Source of the DNA: Auanema rhodensis
Taxonomy: Eukaryota; Nematoda; Chromadorea; Rhabditida; Rhabditidae
NCBI GenBank assembly: GCA_964057225.1
Contig: OZ059896.1
Location: 8,060,001 to 8,124,000, forward strand
Direction: 5' to 3'
DNA length: 64,000 nt
The notes beneath the pieces were generated by a model, which saw only the letters and a list, made by a program, of their open reading frames with translations, was not told the origin of the DNA and did no database searches. Below are positions 1 to 11,554 of this stretch, in pieces (positions within the stretch are counted from its first letter, which is position 1; every line of letters begins with the position of its first letter). The position numbers and the translations under genes were made by a program.

Positions 1-1010
1 CATGGCAAACGGCTAACAAATATGGAGCATCTGTGATATATGGACGATTCCATGTTGATTGTAGAGTTGAAACATCAACAATCCATTCTACTCCCGCTCT
101 AACGATAATTACAACGGTTATGTATATATATATATATTGGAAACCAACCTTTTCGTGTAATTTTCACGTTCGTCAGCTTCAAGAATATTACGAATATCAT
201 GTTTCAAATCATCTCGAACGATTACACAAAAGACCCATGGTTGAGTATTACCAACTGATGGGGCAGATCCTAAAAAAATTTAATAAAAAGGAAATAGAAA
301 AGTTCAAAGAATAGTATATTATTGATAATTTAATTCATCGAATGTCTTTACCTGCGGTTTTTATCAAATTTTGAATAACTTTAAGAGAGACAGGACGACC
401 GCTAAATTCAAAAAGGTTAATCTAGGATCAATCAGATGAATTTTTCAAACCTAAACGTTCTCACACTTCTCCTCATCTTCATTTGTTCATAAAAAAATTG
501 CGATTTCTTTAACGATTCATCATCATCATAGGAATGCATAAAATATGGTATCTTAAATTTTATACAATTGAAAAAAAATTTTAATTTAAAATTTAACATA
601 TTAGAATTTAGATTTTTAATAATTAACAAACCTCTTTTTCATTATATACAAAAGCATGAAGATCGGTTAAAAAACTATCATCTCCTACTCCGCGTTCCGA
701 TATCTCCTGCAAAATTATAATAGGTTAAGGATGAAGCATGAATTTACAAGAAAAAACCTTTTTTAAGTCAACTTTTGCTTCATTTCTTCGTTCATGACGT
801 TTTGTTCTAGTTAATAAACTCATCACTTGATAACTTATAAAAGCAATAACCTTAAAACTACTTCGGTATATGTATTACGGCAGATCGACAAACCAAAATT
901 GATATAGAGATATTCAATATTATTTCTGTGTGTTCAGCATACTTTTCTTGTAAATCCCGCAAAAGACACCGAATATACTTTGGATCGAAAAATCGAGTTT
1001 TATTCACCAT
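1..1010 (-). CDS. IYD: Iodotyrosine deiodinase-like flavin reductase (C-terminus outside window)
   Basis: Membrane-anchored FMN enzyme of the nitroreductase fold that removes iodide from mono- and diiodotyrosine; the C. elegans relative SUP-18 instead tunes a muscle potassium channel. Exons by eye (minus): 1010-862, 806-758, 706-632, 551-451, 401-352, 269-149 and 98 to the edge; all junctions keep frame. The N-terminus has a hydrophobic stretch (about residues 30-50) fitting the family's membrane anchor. The diagnostic block follows: IPYFMHSY, then SQFFYEQMKMRRSVRTF (FMN-phosphate binding Arg-Arg-Ser), then IKTAGSAPSVGNTQPW. The last visible exon has GVEWIVDVSTLQSTW and APYLLAV, where IYD has a tyrosine-ligand lid. 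The C-terminal FMN-binding part is off the window. An AG acceptor lies 8 nt before the ATG. The family call is strong; iodotyrosine as substrate is inference. Confidence 0.85.
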
Positions 1011-1975
1011 ACCACAGCCTTAAAGTAGCTTTGACTGACAAGTAATTTAAGAAATAAGTAATAATCAGAAAATAATTTAGCAAATTCATCCTACAAAATA
1101 TTTAATATTTATAGTTTATTTCACATTTTTTTCGTATCGAATTATATTTTCAAGATTGCTTGACCTTATTACATACTTCGTAGCTAGGCATGTTAATAAG
1201 TTTCGACTCAGAAGTGTCAGCTGTTCATGATTAGGGTCAGAATATTCTTTCTGAGCTATTAAAAAACAAGAAAAACAGTTTTAAATGAATTTCTTGTGTC
1301 ATATATAGAATATTTTGATCAATTGAAGATTTACTGAGATATGTCAGAAGATCAGTCAAAGGCAAGATAAGTAACAAAGAGATTCCAGATCCAGAATAAA
1401 ATAAATGAGTTTAGCCAGCTTGAATCCTACGCATTTTGAATGATTAGTAACTAATAAAAAAACACTTGACGATCAATAAACATTCAATGAGTAATTGAAA
1501 AGTTTAAAGACAAAAAAAACGACAATTGAGATATAAGCAAGTCTTAAGCCATCTATTAATCAGAGCAAAGGCCGTACGTTGTAAAAGTGGATGAAGAACA
1601 AGTGGAGCAGCGTGCGCTGGAAAGGCACATGGGGGCGGAACAATGAAAACACAATCGACACAACAAGCTGGAAGTGGAAGGAGACAAACGACATCAATGA
1701 AAGGGATAAGGGATAAAGAGAAATAGAACTTGAAAACGTGCAGCAACCATCCGTTGCTCATCACCATGAACCAATGGTGCCCCCTCCCTTTTAACTGATA
1801 ATCTTCGCTCAACAGAGCAATTTTCATATTTTCAATGCTGGAAGAGATAAATATCCAGAGTGAGGATGTACTATTATATTGTTAAGTAAGAAAACAAGAA
1901 AAAAATATAGAGAAGGTTTTCATTTCGTTTTCGAACATACACTACTAGTACCCGTCAAATTTTACGTATAACTTT
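1011..1975. other. Intergenic, upstream of IYD and downstream of TIPRL
   Basis: About 960 bases between two minus-strand genes. It is AT-rich except for a more GC-balanced block at about 1550-1820, where the minus strand has a 107-codon open frame (1504-1827). That frame is hydrophobic and Cys/Pro-rich, and I recognise no domain in it. It may be chance or an unrecognised exon. The IYD promoter should lie here. Confidence 0.5.
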
Positions 1976-3150
1976 TTAAATCTTGGGTGTTATTTTCGTT
2001 ATTTCCTGCTCGATGATCGGTAAGGAAGGCCACACTTGGTTACCATCCAGTAGGACATTAGGAGGCTTCAAATTATAAAATCAATAACATCAATCTTAGT
2101 ATAAATAACTCACAAGATGAGATATATCTTCGTACTTAGCTTCTCTTAGACTCCATTCTCTAATCATGTGGTCAGCCCCGTTGTCGCCAACTAATCGTGT
2201 GTCACAAACTCTAAAATATTGAAACTATTAAAAACTATTGATCAGTGATGACTACCTGATCAACACTCTATCAACCCGAAGATAGAATCTCATCAAAACA
2301 AAAAAGTATGATGGCATAACACGGATCCGAACTTCCATCTAAAAAAAACAAAACATAAACAATAATTAATAAACATTGAAATAACAAATTTCCTGAGCAT
2401 ACCTTAGCACTGCCATGATCGGCTAACTCATCTTCATATAAGGTGGTGGAACCATAAAATATAATGGGATCTTGGCGTTTCAATCTCTCCATGTCTATAG
2501 TTTCTGTCGTAGGCTCTATCTAGAAGAAACAACTTTAACAATTGTAGATATATATATAATGAAGAACATTGCAGTTTTCAGTTTTTCCGTTAAATTTGGT
2601 TGTAAATGTCCAGTCGTACGGTTCGGCGTGGCCATTCATTTTCATATCTTTGCGAGATTGTTGCCAGACGGCGGAAGGTGCAACTTGAATATCTGGAACT
2701 TTGTCAGGACATACCATAAGAAGAGCATCAAGAGCAGTGAACTGGATGTTCGATCCTAAATATTGTTATTTTATGATTCCTTCAAAGGTTAATACAAAAA
2801 CCTGGGAATTTATCAAAAGATATAGAGAGTATATTATGGGGGAACACCATCTCAGGAAGTTCAGGTAACTTAAGTATAGATGAAAACAAACATTTCTAAA
2901 TACTTTTTTTTTCAATACAATGAAAACAATTTCGAGAGCTTACGGAGCAATCAGAACTTTCACTGGTATGCCTACACATAGACTCCAGGATATGGTCTTC
3001 TGTGATTTTAAACCGATATCCTCCTTGACAAAAGGAATCCTAAGTATTAATTTAACAAAGATAATACAGAATACAAAAAACCGTTTTTCTTGAATTTCTC
3101 CAGGCCTGTTCTAAAACATCAGAGTTCGAACTTTTCACTCGTATGCTCAT
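1976..3150 (-). CDS. TIPRL: TIP41-like protein, PP2A-family phosphatase regulator
   Basis: Binds catalytic subunits of PP2A, PP4 and PP6 and acts in TOR signalling, in cytosol and nucleus. The assembled product is about 260 residues, close to the family size. Landmarks in order: DSFCQGGYRFKITEDHIL; LPELPEMVFPHNIL; FTALDALLMV; EPYDWTFTT (the TIP41 signature region, cf. human KPYDWTYTT); LYEDELADHGSAKV; VRIRVMPSYFFVLMRFYLRV; and VCDTRLVGDNGADHMIREWS. Introns are about 40-50 nt and keep frame. The stop is at 1976-1978. The chosen ATG at 3150 follows a TCTAG acceptor by 4 nt. It lies 329 nt downstream of BAG6 on the same strand, close enough to consider cotranscription but longer than usual nematode operon spacing. 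Confidence 0.9.
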
Positions 3151-3479
3151 CTGGCTAGATAATTAACAAACACATTAAATAAGAAACAAAATCGGTATAT
3201 TATATTTGAAAGTACATGCTAAAGTAATTACATGGAAAGTTTACACGGCAAATTTATTAAACGCTTAAACTAACCGGGAGAACTATAACAAAAACATATG
3301 ACCAACACACTCTACATAATCTTAGCTTAAAATTTAAGATACGAAAGTATGACCAACAACTCTAAGAATGTAAAATACTTAAATTAATAAACACGTAATC
3401 ACAGAAATCGCTGTGAAACAAAGCTGGCGACTATAAGCTTTAACACATGATAAATCGGGCAAAAAGTCAGTTAATTTAA
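3151..3479. other. Short spacer between BAG6 and TIPRL
   Basis: About 330 AT-rich bases between two minus-strand genes. It holds the BAG6 3' end and the TIPRL 5' region. I see no open frame of note and no RNA gene. Confidence 0.5.
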
Positions 3480-6400
3480 TTAATCAGTTTCGTCCATGAA
3501 ATCTAAGGTGGCCGTTTGTGGTGACTGAGGAATGCTTCTTACACTCAGATGATCTAATGTATCCACCATGCCCGTAATAGAAGAAGATCTGGTCATGGAT
3601 CCACCCTGAAATAAAATCAAGGGAGTTTTCAGATTTTCAATTAGGGAGTTATATGCCACATTCACCACTCAAAACAGGGGAGAAAAGGTCTTACAGTTCG
3701 CGCAAAGGAAGGATGTCCCAGCTGATAGCCACGACTAAAGCTCGTATCTACTGTTATTACTCGCTGTCTTTCCATATCCCTCTCCACAATTTCGCGCCAC
3801 CTCTAAAAAGCAAAGCAACCCGATAATAATCCCAGTTTTTCATTTAAAACTCTTACGTTGGGGGGAATAACGTTACGAGGAATGTTGGTGCCACTAGACT
3901 GTGCACCTGTTGAAGGTGTCTGAAAAGTTATTGGTTCGTATTATACAGTTCATTTAAAATTCACCGCTTCCGGCTCAGTTTTTCTCTTTTTTGCCCGAGG
4001 GGAAGTTCCTTGTTCAGGAACTCGAACATTCACAACCTAAACATAACGCTTAAAAACACTGAAAGAATTCAAGAGACACCTCTTCCATTGTAGGTGGAGT
4101 GTCTCGTTCTCCATAAGACGATCCTGCTCGACCCGCAACTCCCAGTGTAGAATCGCTGGCTAAAAAGGAGAAGATTATAATACTAAAGTAGTTACAGCAC
4201 GAAGTTGAATGATTTTTTTAAGAACATATAACAGAATTTTAAAAAAACACACCAGGAGTCGAACTTCGGCCACTAGAAGAGGAGCCCGCATCAGAGGATG
4301 TAGCACTGATAAAAGGACGATGTGGCTCTGTATTCCCAGGTCGAGAATCTCTGATAAGCCTTTCAGTCTGTAAAACAGCATATGAATATTAAAGATAAAA
4401 TGAGATACAACATGTTGCATGTCAGATTGAAGTGCTCTCAAAGCAAACACCTGTCGAGATCTTCCAGCTACTTCTATAAAAAAAAAATTAACATCAAACT
4501 TTACTATACAGCTCACGATCTACTCGTGATACATCATTATCTCTCATCAAGAACAAAATCCAACGAATAGCATGCTGAATAATTCTAAGAAATTCTTCTT
4601 CGCTCTCTGGAGCTATAACATCACCATATTGGTTCATGAAAACCTAAAACAACTTTTATTACCAAGAACTCTATTTTAGTAAACCTGAGGATCGGGAGGA
4701 GGTTGGGAACTTGTAGACGGTCCAGCCGTATTAGATTTTCTTGCTCTGGATTGTGTATTTGATTCTCTTGAGAGCGAACGATTACGCTAAACCAAAATTG
4801 TCAACATCAAAACACAATGAAGAACGAACCGAGGCATTGAGCGAGATAATTTGCTCATAATGGGAACCAGATTCAACAGAATCTGCTCCTAAAGACATTA
4901 ATCTACTATCACAATTCAGGAAAGGGTCTACGGGAACAAGATCTGATGGCTGTAAAAAGAAGAGAGATCGTTTATGTATTGAAACAATATTCTAACAATG
5001 ATGCCAGCTCCATTAAGTCGCTGAGCTTGGATTCCAAATGGCAACATTCTCCTGGGACCGCCAGCAATAACTTGTGGTTGTGTACGTGAAGGCATATTTC
5101 CTTGAAAATATTTGTTAGATAATAAATTAAAATCAATTCCATTTACCGTCAGTAGAGCTCGAGGCCATTGTTGGTAATCTACCATCTCGTGACATTGAAG
5201 ATGATGCAGAAATAGATGTTGCTCCAATAATTGGAATTCCACGACCATTGAGAGTTGTTGATAACATAGGGAAGTTAAAAGAAGCAGTCGTAGCCGACGG
5301 TGCTTCAGAAGGACGAGATGGATCACGACCTGTAGCTGGAGTATCACCAGCCTCTGGCTCAATCTGTAACAAATTACATTAATTTTACGCTATAAATAAA
5401 TGGAAAAAAAACCCTGATTTCCACACCGCTAAGAATCGAATTTGCTCCTTCCAACATAGAAGTTATATCTTGGATAAAGTTAGTAGCTGTGGCCGATGCA
5501 GTGTTCATTCCGTCATCAGGACTACGAGCAACTCGCTAAAAGATTTAAACCTATGATATGCATAAGAACGTTAGCTTACAGTGCGTGCAGCGGATAAGTC
5601 TCTCCTCAGTGCTGCGGGAAGTCTTACATGCTATAGAAAACAGAATTAAATTGGAAAAAAACTAATTATGTACTCTGAAACCAAAGCTGGGTATATGTGG
5701 TAAATATACAGAAGGCTCTGTATTTGCTTGATTCATCATTTGGAGAGCCATTTCCCCACCATAAAATCTGCCAATCGCAGTAATTCCTGATTCCATTAGA
5801 CGTATGTAGAACTGTTCGTAAATGTTCTCGGTGTCTCCATCTTAAATAGAATTCATATACACGTGAAAAAACGTAGAAATAAATGCAAACCACTTGGAGA
5901 AGAAGAATTATTTTGAGCCAGAGCATCTAGGAGACTTCTAACAAGATTTTCATGTTCGTCACGAGAAAGGCTTCGAAACACGTTCAGGGCATCAGTAACA
6001 TCAGCTGCATTAGCAGCACGCGGTGCAGAATTACTTGACGTATCAGCCTTAAGACATCAATAGATATATTATATAAATTGTTGAATACTGTATCTGAGTA
6101 TGTTACAGAGCGCGTAACAAGAGGTGGCCTAACGGCCACAGCAACAGGATAGCTGATTCCAATCGGAACTGCAGTTGTTCTTCGCGTAAAACCTGGAATG
6201 CCATTGTTTTCTTAACGAAACAAAAATATGACAAACCCGTGGGATATAATGAAATCATAGAATTAAACATCGCTTGAGGATCTAAAGAAGTTTATAATAG
6301 GTTATGAAAAAAACAGATACCTTGATTAGGATGACGAAACATATCATTTACGCTTTGTTGACGAGCACGCATTGCTGGTCTAGAGTCAGTTGGGTTTATA

Positions 6401-8010
6401 ATTTCAAATGACAGTTGGCCCTAAACAATGAATTAGTAAAAAAACATATATTCAATTTTATCACTTGGGCAGCATTTGGAAATTGAAACACATCGTTTTG
6501 GGGGTGTAACCGACGTGGCAGAGGATCTTCTAATTTCACAGATACATCACTTAGCAGATGAAGAAGATGGGAATATCGGTGAAGGACTTTCTGCACATGG
6601 TGCGCATATGCACAAAACAAGTTAGCTCTTCCATCAGTTGTTAAATTCTTAATAAAAATAAACAATACATTCTAATAAAAAATCACACCTCATGATTTTC
6701 AATTTCGAACACGTAGTTTGATGATAAAATACGATTATAACGCTCCAAATGAACATGAAACTTATTATATTCTTGATGAGCACTATTGTGTTTATTAACT
6801 AGATCACTCGCCAAAGCATGCCTGAAAAACAAATAAAAAACTGAAAAGCTAAACAACCTTACCTAGCTACATAAGGACTGGAATTGCGATCTTGTCCATT
6901 CTCAGGTAAATGTTGATACCTTCCTTGATATGCAGCACTATTCTGATCATCACAGTCATATTCTGAATCCATCTATATTTTTGTGAATAAAACTCGCTAA
7001 AACCTGGTAGGTTTACAGGTTTCTCCGTGAACCTATCCATTTTGCGAGTAAAATGACGAGTAGCTTTCGTAAGAACATCGTGCGATATATCCTCTCCTTC
7101 TAAAACTCTATCAATAAGAAGAGCTGGACCATCAGATGCCTTAAACACCATATTCATAATTTCAATAAACATTATTGAACAGTCAATACCTCTGCTACTT
7201 TTCGAAAGTGTCGCATATATATTATAGCACGGTCTACTGCAAACATGCGTTCTAGAGCCGGAGAAGGTACATGAGGTCTACTGAAAAGATGTATAGGCAA
7301 CATGTTTAATCAAGTTAATATTCTGACTTAAATGCTGGGAAGTTTACTGTTAAGCTTCCATTAGCAACCTCAACTCGAATTCCTGCACGTATTTCATCAG
7401 GTATATTAGGTAGTTCACTGATTGCTCTTCGAACAATAGCCTGAACATCATGTTTACAAACAAGTAAGCTTCCAATTAAACCTCAAATCGTTCTGGCTCT
7501 GTCAATTCTCCAGATCGTACAACACTAATCATTGATCTAACAGGAGGAATAAGAACTCTGCGAGATGACCAATTGCCACCGGTATTACGTCTTCTAGGCT
7601 CATCGCCTCTCTGTAATCGCTCCTCGTCAGGATAATTTGGTAAATTTGGTCTAAACAGTTTAAATGCACAAGTATGACAATAAAACAAATGAAATACGTA
7701 TTCTCCAACTGCTCAACCACATGAATAACATAACCATCTTCAACACCACATTCCTTTAATGTCTTTGTTTTTTCTCCCAAAAAACGTCCCTAAACAAAAT
7801 GATTTTTTGCGACTATCACAATCTTTTCACCTGAAAGAGCAATCGAATCTTCTGTTCAGGGATAGAAAGACGTTCTGCAACTAAAACCCGAAATTGCTCC
7901 ACAGTTATCTGAAGCATTCAATAAAAATTAGTTATACAATCATAATACACCTGTTCTTCAACATCAAAGCATTCATCCTGACCTGATATAACTTTGGCTC
8001 GAACCCTCAT
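3480..8010 (-). CDS. BAG6: BAG6/BAT3/Scythe-like ubiquitin-like chaperone scaffold
   Basis: Cytosolic and nuclear quality-control scaffold that holds tail-anchored and mislocalised membrane proteins with UBL4A and GET4. The N-terminus is a ubiquitin-like domain: MRVRAKVISGQDECFDVEEQ, then IPEQKIRLLFQGRFLG and GVEDGYVIHVVE. A conserved middle follows, with FCAYAHHVQKVLHRYSHLL then LSDVSVKLEDPLPRRLHPQN, matching the BAG6 region before its proline-rich part. A long low-complexity Ser/Pro/Arg section comes next. Near the C-terminus is a basic PRAKKRKTEP stretch (possible nuclear signal), then PPNWREIVERDMERQR, matching the BAG6 BAG-like end (human PPEWVPIIQQDIQSQR). There are many short introns. 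The ATG at 8010 begins the ubiquitin fold and follows a TTCAG acceptor by 7 nt. It shares the 667-bp intergenic region with FAHD1. Confidence 0.85.
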
Positions 8011-8677
8011 CTTAACCCTGAAGCATTTCTTTATTAAACGACCAGGATTAGCAAGCGAGCGAATCGATATAAGCAACCAGAGTAAGCTCAATATGAGACG
8101 ACAAATCATACTATTGATAAAAATGATAGTTTTAGAAAACAAATGTGCAGTAAGAGGAAGTCGATATATTTAGAGATCATCGAAAATATTATTGACAAAG
8201 AATATAGAGCATGTATATCCCTGAATCATACTATATTGTCGACGTTGTAAAAGTACTTTCTGGAAGAACCGTCTTAACTACACAAAAAGTGAAACTTGCA
8301 CATGTACAAAGCACTACCATATCGACGCTAGCTTCTATAAGTAATGCGCTCAATATTCAAATCATTTAACTGAGGATAGTTCAGAGCTGATAGATATGGA
8401 TTTCCCAGAATTAAAAACTCAGGCGTTGAAACGAAAATATCGGAAATACGCAATGAGCACTTCGAAGTATGGTGTTTTCTAAATCAAACTGTTCGATATT
8501 ACTACGGAACATTGAAATTTTGCTTCTTCTAATTTTATACGGTATAAAAGATAAGAAGTCTTCACACTGATAGTTATTTTTGGTTATAATCATTATTAGC
8601 ATGTACTCCAAACAAATTTAGAAATATTGACAACAGCTATTCTATTGATTTTGTAAGATACATCATTTATTCAGAAA
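8011..8677. promoter_or_regulatory. Divergent intergenic region between BAG6 and FAHD1
   Basis: 667 bases separating divergent start codons, so promoters for both genes probably lie here. A minus-strand 66-codon frame (8411-8611) and a short plus frame from about 8395 look like chance. No TATA element is clearly placed. Confidence 0.45.
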
Positions 8678-9489
8678 ATGAGCTTGTCTACGTTTCGACA
8701 CCTCGGAAAGAAAATAGTTTGTGTTGGACGAAATTACAAAGACCATGCAATCGAATTAGGAAATCCAATACCGAAAATTCCTATGTTATTTTTAAAGGTT
8801 TTCAGTTTTTATATACAAGAAAAATATATGACTTCAGTCAACTAATGCTTACATCGAAGAAGGACAAAATATTATTATTCCTCCCGGTTGCCAAAATTTA
8901 AATCAGGAAGTTGAATTGGGTGTGATAATAGGAAAAAAAGCCAAGGTTACGATTCAATCGTATTGACTTGCATAATATTGGTTTAGGGAGTTTCAAAATT
9001 AGATGCTATGTCATACGTGGGAGGATACACTGTTGCTCTTGATATGACAGCTCGTGATTTCCAAGTTAGACTTCTTAGTTTTGAGCCTCATGACACGAAC
9101 TTATAGGATGATGCAAAAAAATCTGGTGCTCCATGGTTTCTTGCTAAATCTTTTGATACATCTTGTCCTGTTTCTACCTTCATACCAGCAAAAGACGTAC
9201 TTGTCCATCTCTTTCTTGCTACTGAATTTTAGAAAACTTTCAGATTTTGGATCCTCACGATGTAGAAATATTTTGCCGTATTAATGGTGTTGACAAACAA
9301 CGTTGTAAAACTAACATGATGATTTTTGATATTCCAACTATTATCGAATATGCCACCAAATTTGTTACTCTGGAAGAAGGTGATCTACTTCTGACTGGTA
9401 CACCTGCTGGTGTATGTAAAGTGGTATCAGGAGATAATATAGAATTTGGTATTACTGGCCATCTGTTGTCAAACTTTAAAGTTGAATAG
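8678..9489 (+). CDS. FAHD1: FAHD1-like acylpyruvase / oxaloacetate decarboxylase
   Basis: Mitochondrial fumarylacetoacetate-hydrolase-fold enzyme; the family cleaves acylpyruvates and decarboxylates oxaloacetate using a divalent metal. Five exons: 8678-8797, 8838-8945, 8987-9064, 9107-9196 and 9244-9489, with introns of 40-47 nt. About 213 residues, full family length. Conserved blocks: [35 protein letters not shown] (acidic metal ligands); [25 protein letters not shown]. The metal-site EVELG and the substrate-site TARD are intact, so it should be active. The ATG follows TTATTCAG by 3 nt. Confidence 0.93.
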
Positions 9490-10191
9490 AAAATAAGTTC
9501 TGGATTCTCATTATAGGAAGATGTTTTTGCTCTGCTAAAGTATTATTTTACAAATAAATTTTTAAAGAAAGCCGACTTGGATTTATCGCATTCGTCTTAC
9601 ACATGATTAATTCATGTAAACATTATATGATTTTTTTTCATTTTACTGATTCAGTTCGTTAAGCTTTCCATTCGATTTTGTTATAGCTCAATCCATAGAC
9701 TTCAATCACTAACAGCTGTATTTATTCAAATGAACAAGTAAAAATGTTCCGAGCTTGACCATCTGCCTACTTTTAAAGCCATTCAACCATTTAAGTGGTG
9801 AAACCAGAAATACTTGCATATATTAAACTTGAAAATAAACTTTTAGCCGTACAGTATCCGATATACCCATCTCATTTTATTGTAAAAGCATCGTTTCTCA
9901 TGCTTTTCGGATTTGCAAATTTTTGACAGCTGTACGCACTTTCTCGTCGTACTCCACGATCTTGCGTACTATATTAGTCGGAGTATGGCTGTTGTCTGGT
10001 TCGCGGTGTTCATCTTTTGGCCTCGAACTAGCTTGGATGTCATTTTTTAAATTAATTAATTATTATTATTATTATTTCAACTTTTTTTTAAAAATAAATT
10101 TAATTTTACATTTTTTAAAATTACTCTGTATGATATATGTCGTATTCCTAATTAGAAATATCACATAGTTTGATATTAATTATTTCAGAAA
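9490..10191. other. Intergenic, FAHD1 to ARF6
   Basis: About 700 bases. A polyadenylation-like AATAAA lies near 9555. A (TTA)n microsatellite sits at about 10056-10077, followed by A/T homopolymer runs. The open frame at 9923-10168 runs through this low-complexity sequence and shows no protein family. Confidence 0.5.
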
Positions 10192-10927
<736 letters not shown>

Positions 10928-11554
10928 AGTGAGTTATAATGTCTATTTAGACATTATTTATTTGGAATATTTTGGTTTATACTGTTTAACAATGTGTGCT
11001 CATATGAAATAGATGCGCATAATTAGGATACTTTAAGGTGTCGGCCATATGAGAAATACTTAGTATGTTTTTTTTTGAAAATAAATAGGAATCGAGCGCT
11101 TGCAATACACCATATGTAGAGAGCTTTTCATTTCCTTGTGTATAATTTCCCAGTCTTGTTCATTTCTGTGATTCCTGCTTGTTTATATGCTTGGCATTAC
11201 GATAACTACATATATTAATTGTCAGCCACGACAAGAACAATTTAGTCCTGAATGCTTCACCAATTTAAAGTAACTTGCTTAACCATTATTTTGTACATTC
11301 CTCATTTTTGAACACTATCTCAGTGAACTTAACCAAAAGCTGCTCTTGTTTTTCTGATAACTATTTTTGTTACCGTTGATTGGTGTGATAATTTTTTAAG
11401 GCGCATCTCTATTTTGCTAGACCTTACGTGCCAATTTACATAAGTGATTGCAGAATAATAAATATGTATATAAATTTTTTTAAACTTAATCTGGAGTTTC
11501 TAATTCGCATTTATCGATCATTGACTTTGACGATTTTTATTGTTGTCTTCATAG
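10928..11554. other. Intergenic, ARF6 to RAD54B
   Basis: About 630 bases, probably the ARF6 3' UTR plus the RAD54B upstream region. No open frame or RNA gene was recognised. Confidence 0.45.

Noticed and set aside
9923-10168. Plus-strand frame before ARF6
   Set aside because: It runs through TTA repeats and A/T homopolymers, with no family resemblance.
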